Shown in pieces: positions 60,857-64,000 of a stretch of DNA of 64,000 nt; the stretch's first letter is position 1, and each line of letters starts with the position of its first letter. The notes beneath the pieces were generated by a model. It saw only the letters and a list, made by a program, of their open reading frames with translations, searched no databases and was not told where the DNA came from. This DNA comes from Acidobacteriota bacterium (GTDB lineage: Bacteria > Acidobacteriota > Blastocatellia > Pyrinomonadales > Pyrinomonadaceae). A program made the translations under genes and the position numbers. The stretch lies in contig JAEZIT010000125.1 of the NCBI GenBank assembly GCA_023436495.1, positions 35,465 to 99,464 on the forward strand, given 5' to 3'.

Positions 60857-62899
60857 ATGAGACGAGTAATTGCTTCGTTACTGTTCGCACTTTTCTTAGT
60901 TGCCGGCACATTCGCCCAGACCCAATTCACCATCAATGAATTGCTCAACGTTAAACGCGTCAGCGATCCGCAGCTTTCGCCCGATGGGCGCACGGTTGCC
61001 TTCACGGTCGGAACCGTAAACAAGGCCGAGAATCGCGTGATGAGCCAGATCTATACCGTGAAGATCGACGGCAGCGACCTCAAGGCCATCACGTCTGCGG
61101 ATAAGTCAAGCTCCTCGCCGCGCTGGTCGCCGGACGGCAAGCACATCGCATTTACCACAGGCGGCCAGGTTTGGACCATGGAATCCGACGGCGACGACAA
61201 GAAACAGATCACAAAGATCGCCACCGGTGCCGGAAATCCCGTCTGGTCTCCGGACGGTAAAATGATCGCATTCGTTTCAGACGTTTACCCGGAATGCCGG
61301 ACCGAAGAATGCAACAAGGCCGAAGAAGAAAAGGCGGAAAAGAGCAAGGTTCAGGCAAAAGTCACCGACAGACTGCTTTATCGACACTGGGTCGAATGGC
61401 GCGACCGCAAACGCTCGCATGTCTTTGTCGTATCGAGCGACGGCGGCCCGGCGCGCGCGATAACTTCCGGTGATTTTGATGCTCCGCCGTACGGAGCCTC
61501 GACAGGCACCGATTACGCATTTTCGCCCGATTCTCGCGAGATCGTCTTCCTTCGCAATCCAGACAAGGTCGAAGCGACGTCGACAAACAGCGATCTTTAT
61601 ATCGTTCCCGTCAGCAGCGGCGATGCGCGCAACATCACAGTGGCAAACAAAGGTTATGACGCATCGCCTGTTTATACTTCCGACGGCAAATACATCATTT
61701 TCCGCTCTCAGCCGCGTGCTACGTTCGAAGCCGACCGCTGGAGAATAATGCGTTATAACCGCGCGACCGGTGAGACGGTCGAGCTGACCCGCGGTTTCGA
61801 TCTGCAGGCAGGCGACATAACGATCTCCCCGGACAATACGCTCATTTATTTCACCGCCGAACAGCGTGGCCAGTCGCCGATCTTTTCCGTCCCCGTCGAG
61901 CCGGATTTCAGACAGCGGATCGCTACACACGTCAAACCGGTCACGACAACCGGTTACGCCGGCAATCTGAATATCAATCCAACCGGACGCATGCTCGTGT
62001 TCGCGTCGAGTTCCAACGCGTCGCCGGCCGAGATCATGCGTGTGAACACCGACGGTACAGGCCTTGCCGCGATCACGTCTACGAACACGGCGGCAATGCG
62101 GGCATACGGCCTTCAGAAGGCCGAAGATATGACGTGGAAAGGGGCTCTCAATCAAACGATCCACGGTTTTCTGCTCAAGCCCGCCAATTTCAACGCATCT
62201 AAGAAATATCCGCTGATCGTACTCATCCACGGCGGGCCGCAAGGTGCGTGGAACGATAATTGGGGCTATCGCTGGAACCCGCAAGTCTTCGCGAATGCGG
62301 GCTATGTCGTATTCATGCCTAATCCGCGAGGCTCGACCGGATACGGACAGAAATTCGTTGATGAAATTTCCGGCGACTGGGGCGGCAAGGTGTTCGTCGA
62401 TCTCAAAAACGGCGTTGCCGAGGTCGTGAAACTTCCCTACGTTGATAAAACTAATATAGGCGCGGCCGGGGCTAGCTACGGCGGTTATATGGTCGATTGG
62501 ATCCTCGGACATAACAACGATCCGCGGTTCAAATTCAAGACACTCGTCTCGCACGCCGGCGTCTATAATCTCGAGAGCATGGCAACCGCCACCGAAGAGA
62601 TCTGGTTCGTAAACTGGGAATTCAAAGGCATGCCCTGGGAAAATCCGGTCAACTATAACCGCTGGTCGCCGCATAAATTCGTTAAGAATTTCAACACCCC
62701 GACGCTCGTGACCGCCGGCGAACTCGACTATCGCGTTCCCATCGATCAGAGTCTACAGCTGTTTACGGCACTGCAGCTCCGCGAAGTGCCGTCAAAACTT
62801 ATCGTATTTCCCGACGAAGGTCATTGGATCCAGAAGCCGCAGAACTCTGAATTCTGGTACAGGAACGTTCTTGAATGGTTCGACAAGTATTTGAAGTAG
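60857..62899 (+). CDS. S9-family prolyl oligopeptidase-like peptidase
   Basis: A 680-residue exported protein with a signal peptide (MRRVIASLLFALFLVAGTFA). The N-terminal half is a TolB-like beta-propeller (repeats PQLSPDGRTVAFTV, PRWSPDGKHIAFTT, PVWSPDGKMIAFVS). The C-terminal catalytic domain has VLIHGGPQGAW, the nucleophile Ser540 in GASYGGYM, Asp624 in GELDYRVP and His656 in DEGHWI. Such enzymes cleave short peptides (dipeptidyl or acylaminoacyl peptidase type) in the periplasm. It is followed 8 bases later by an M1 aminopeptidase, so the two form a peptide-scavenging unit. Confidence 0.94.
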   Translation: MRRVIASLLFALFLVAGTFAQTQFTINELLNVKRVSDPQLSPDGRTVAFTVGTVNKAENRVMSQIYTVKIDGSDLKAITSADKSSSSPRWSPDGKHIAFTTGGQVWTMESDGDDKKQITKIATGAGNPVWSPDGKMIAFVSDVYPECRTEECNKAEEEKAEKSKVQAKVTDRLLYRHWVEWRDRKRSHVFVVSSDGGPARAITSGDFDAPPYGASTGTDYAFSPDSREIVFLRNPDKVEATSTNSDLYIVPVSSGDARNITVANKGYDASPVYTSDGKYIIFRSQPRATFEADRWRIMRYNRATGETVELTRGFDLQAGDITISPDNTLIYFTAEQRGQSPIFSVPVEPDFRQRIATHVKPVTTTGYAGNLNINPTGRMLVFASSSNASPAEIMRVNTDGTGLAAITSTNTAAMRAYGLQKAEDMTWKGALNQTIHGFLLKPANFNASKKYPLIVLIHGGPQGAWNDNWGYRWNPQVFANAGYVVFMPNPRGSTGYGQKFVDEISGDWGGKVFVDLKNGVAEVVKLPYVDKTNIGAAGASYGGYMVDWILGHNNDPRFKFKTLVSHAGVYNLESMATATEEIWFVNWEFKGMPWENPVNYNRWSPHKFVKNFNTPTLVTAGELDYRVPIDQSLQLFTALQLREVPSKLIVFPDEGHWIQKPQNSEFWYRNVLEWFDKYLK

Positions 62900-62907
62900 T
62901 TTAATTT

Positions 62908-64000
62908 ATGAGAATCAGAACCGCTTACGCCGCATTGCTGCTGTTAGTGTTCGGTTTGCTCGCGGCAGCAGCTGCGGCACAGGCCCGGCCCGACTTCAAT
63001 CGTCCTAGAACCTACGACGTCCAGCATTATATTTTACGCGTCAGCTTCGATCGGCCGGCTAAGAAGGTCGTCGGCGACACGACCGTCCGGCTCAAACCGT
63101 TGAATGACGGATTTACACGCGTAGAACTTGACGCCGCCGGCCTGAACTTCGAATCTGCTGTCCTCGAGCCTTCGGCCCAGCCGCTCAAATATACGGTTGC
63201 GAACGACAAGATCGCCGTAACACTGGACCGCGCTTATTCGCCGTCGGAGGAGATCGCGATCCGACTGAAATATACGGCAACGCCCAAAAAAGGCGTCTAT
63301 TTTGTCGGCGAACGCCGAGAAGGCCAGCAGCTTATTCACGGCCCCCAGATCTGGACGCAGGGCGAGCCGGACGAAGCACATCACTGGTTTCCCTCTTTCG
63401 ATTTCCCTAGCGATAAGGCAACGACCGAACAGTACATTACCGCAAATAAAGGCGAATCGGCCATCGGCAACGGCCAACTAGTCGAGGAGAAGGACAACGC
63501 CGACGGCACAGTCACTTTCCACTACCGAATGCCCATGCCGCATTCAACGTATTTGGTATCCTTCGTTGTCGGGAACTACAAAAAGGTCTCCGACAAATAC
63601 AAGGACATCGAACTCGGCTACTACGTCTATCCCGGCGGCGAATTTATTGTTCCGCTGGCTTACGGAAAGACCAAGGATATTTTCCGGGTATTTGAAGAAT
63701 TTACCGGAATGGGCTACCCGTTCAACAAATACGACCAGACGATCGTGTCGGGCTTCACGTTTGGCGGAATGGAGAATATTACCGCTACGACGATGGCCGA
63801 CACTGAGATAATGATGGCCGGCTTTGATTTCGCTCGCGGCCCGGTCGAAGACCTTGTTTCACACGAACTCGCTCATTCCTGGTTCGGAAATATGGTCACC
63901 ATGAAGAATTGGTCGGAGCTATGGCTTAACGAAGGCTTCGCGACATTCCTAGAGGCTCTCTCAAGGGAAAGGCTCTACGGCCGCGAAGATTATATGCGAA
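62908..64000 (+). CDS. M1-family aminopeptidase, N-terminal part (cut by window edge)
   Basis: The first 364 codons of a zinc aminopeptidase; the end lies beyond the window. A signal peptide (MRIRTAYAALLLLVFGLLAA) implies export. The N-terminal beta domain runs to about residue 230. The substrate motif GAMEN is present as GGMEN (286-290). The zinc site HELAHSWFGNMV (His319, Glu320, His323) is followed by the third ligand Glu342 in WLNEGFATF, exactly the HEXXH-x18-E spacing. M1 enzymes release N-terminal amino acids from peptides. With the S9 peptidase it suits periplasmic peptide breakdown. Confidence 0.93.
   Translation, partial: MRIRTAYAALLLLVFGLLAAAAAAQARPDFNRPRTYDVQHYILRVSFDRPAKKVVGDTTVRLKPLNDGFTRVELDAAGLNFESAVLEPSAQPLKYTVANDKIAVTLDRAYSPSEEIAIRLKYTATPKKGVYFVGERREGQQLIHGPQIWTQGEPDEAHHWFPSFDFPSDKATTEQYITANKGESAIGNGQLVEEKDNADGTVTFHYRMPMPHSTYLVSFVVGNYKKVSDKYKDIELGYYVYPGGEFIVPLAYGKTKDIFRVFEEFTGMGYPFNKYDQTIVSGFTFGGMENITATTMADTEIMMAGFDFARGPVEDLVSHELAHSWFGNMVTMKNWSELWLNEGFATFLEALSRERLYGREDYMR

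Noticed and set aside
61277..62674. Long open frame (465 codons) on the - strand opposite the S9 peptidase gene
   Set aside because: The + strand frame has a signal peptide, propeller repeats and a full catalytic triad. The antisense frame is Arg/Asp-rich with no recognisable domain; it is a by-product of codon usage.
1..64000. Recurrent GCGGCCGC and GATCGCGGCC strings across the window
   Set aside because: They fall in coding frames as Ala-Ala and Asp-Arg/Ile-Ala codons and reflect codon preference, not a repeat family.
1..64000. Search for tRNA, rRNA, CRISPR arrays, prophage genes, transposases and terminal repeats
   Set aside because: None were seen by eye on either strand; tRNAscan or ISfinder runs would be decisive but cannot be done here.

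Overview
The window is a 64 kb chromosomal stretch of moderate GC content and high coding density, with no tRNA, rRNA, CRISPR array, prophage or insertion sequence that I could find. The gene content points to an Acidobacteriota member, probably of the Blastocatellia/Pyrinomonadales type. The pointers are a VWFA-related protein of the acidobacterial type, an ECF sigma factor of the acidobacterial/planctomycete class, giant Ser/Thr kinases with TPR tails, a DUF1800/DUF1501 secreted pair, RNase J, and an LPS-export (Lpt) locus showing a Gram-negative envelope. This placement is inference from protein style; no 16S gene or phylogeny is available here.

Layout: (1) 1-2.6 kb, + strand: the end of a lipid A-core type glycosyltransferase, then three secreted proteins ending with a VWFA protein. 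(2) 2.6-19.9 kb, all - strand: a long housekeeping and regulatory run. In transcription order it reads rsmA, RNase J, an ACT-domain protein, an SDR, uppP, recJ, an LptC-LptA fusion, lptB, rpoN, hpf, hprK, rapZ, a mannose-family EIIA, HPr, arginase, D-Ala-D-Ala ligase and dodecin. (3) 20-29.4 kb: the secreted DUF1800/DUF1501 pair (+), then ribD, ftsY, a zinc-ribbon membrane protein and an HD-GYP receptor (-). (4) 29.5-37.9 kb: two tandem giant kinase/TPR genes (+). (5) 37.9-43.2 kb: a secreted alpha/beta-hydrolase, a STAS-like protein with a response regulator, a divergent second response regulator, and a secreted two-part protein. (6) 43.4-48.9 kb: an ECF sigma factor facing a four-gene - strand operon of FHA, kinase-FHA, RDD and FHA-GAF-phosphatase proteins. 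(7) 49.2-54.8 kb: a MacA/MacB-like export operon. (8) 54.9-58.4 kb: YIP1, OppF-like, GNAT and OppD-like genes. (9) 58.7-64 kb: three secreted or periplasmic peptidases (S41, S9, M1) and a 54-residue membrane protein.

How the parts work together: the rpoN-hpf-hprK-rapZ-EIIA-HPr block next to Lpt export resembles the proteobacterial PTS-Ntr locus (lptA-lptB-rpoN-hpf-ptsN-rapZ-npr). Here HPr kinase and an EIIA-Man domain stand in for PtsN, and no sugar permease or Enzyme I is visible, so it looks purely regulatory. The RapZ in this block has methionine in place of the P-loop lysine. The 43-49 kb block contains a Thr kinase fused to its own FHA reader, a second FHA protein and an FHA-carrying SpoIIE-type phosphatase, which makes a closed phospho-Thr circuit plausible. 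The two giant kinases each carry two copies of a FlgO-like/TPR sensor module. The strongest leads for something undescribed are these kinase/FHA modules, the LptC-LptA fusion and the HprK/RapZ variant locus.
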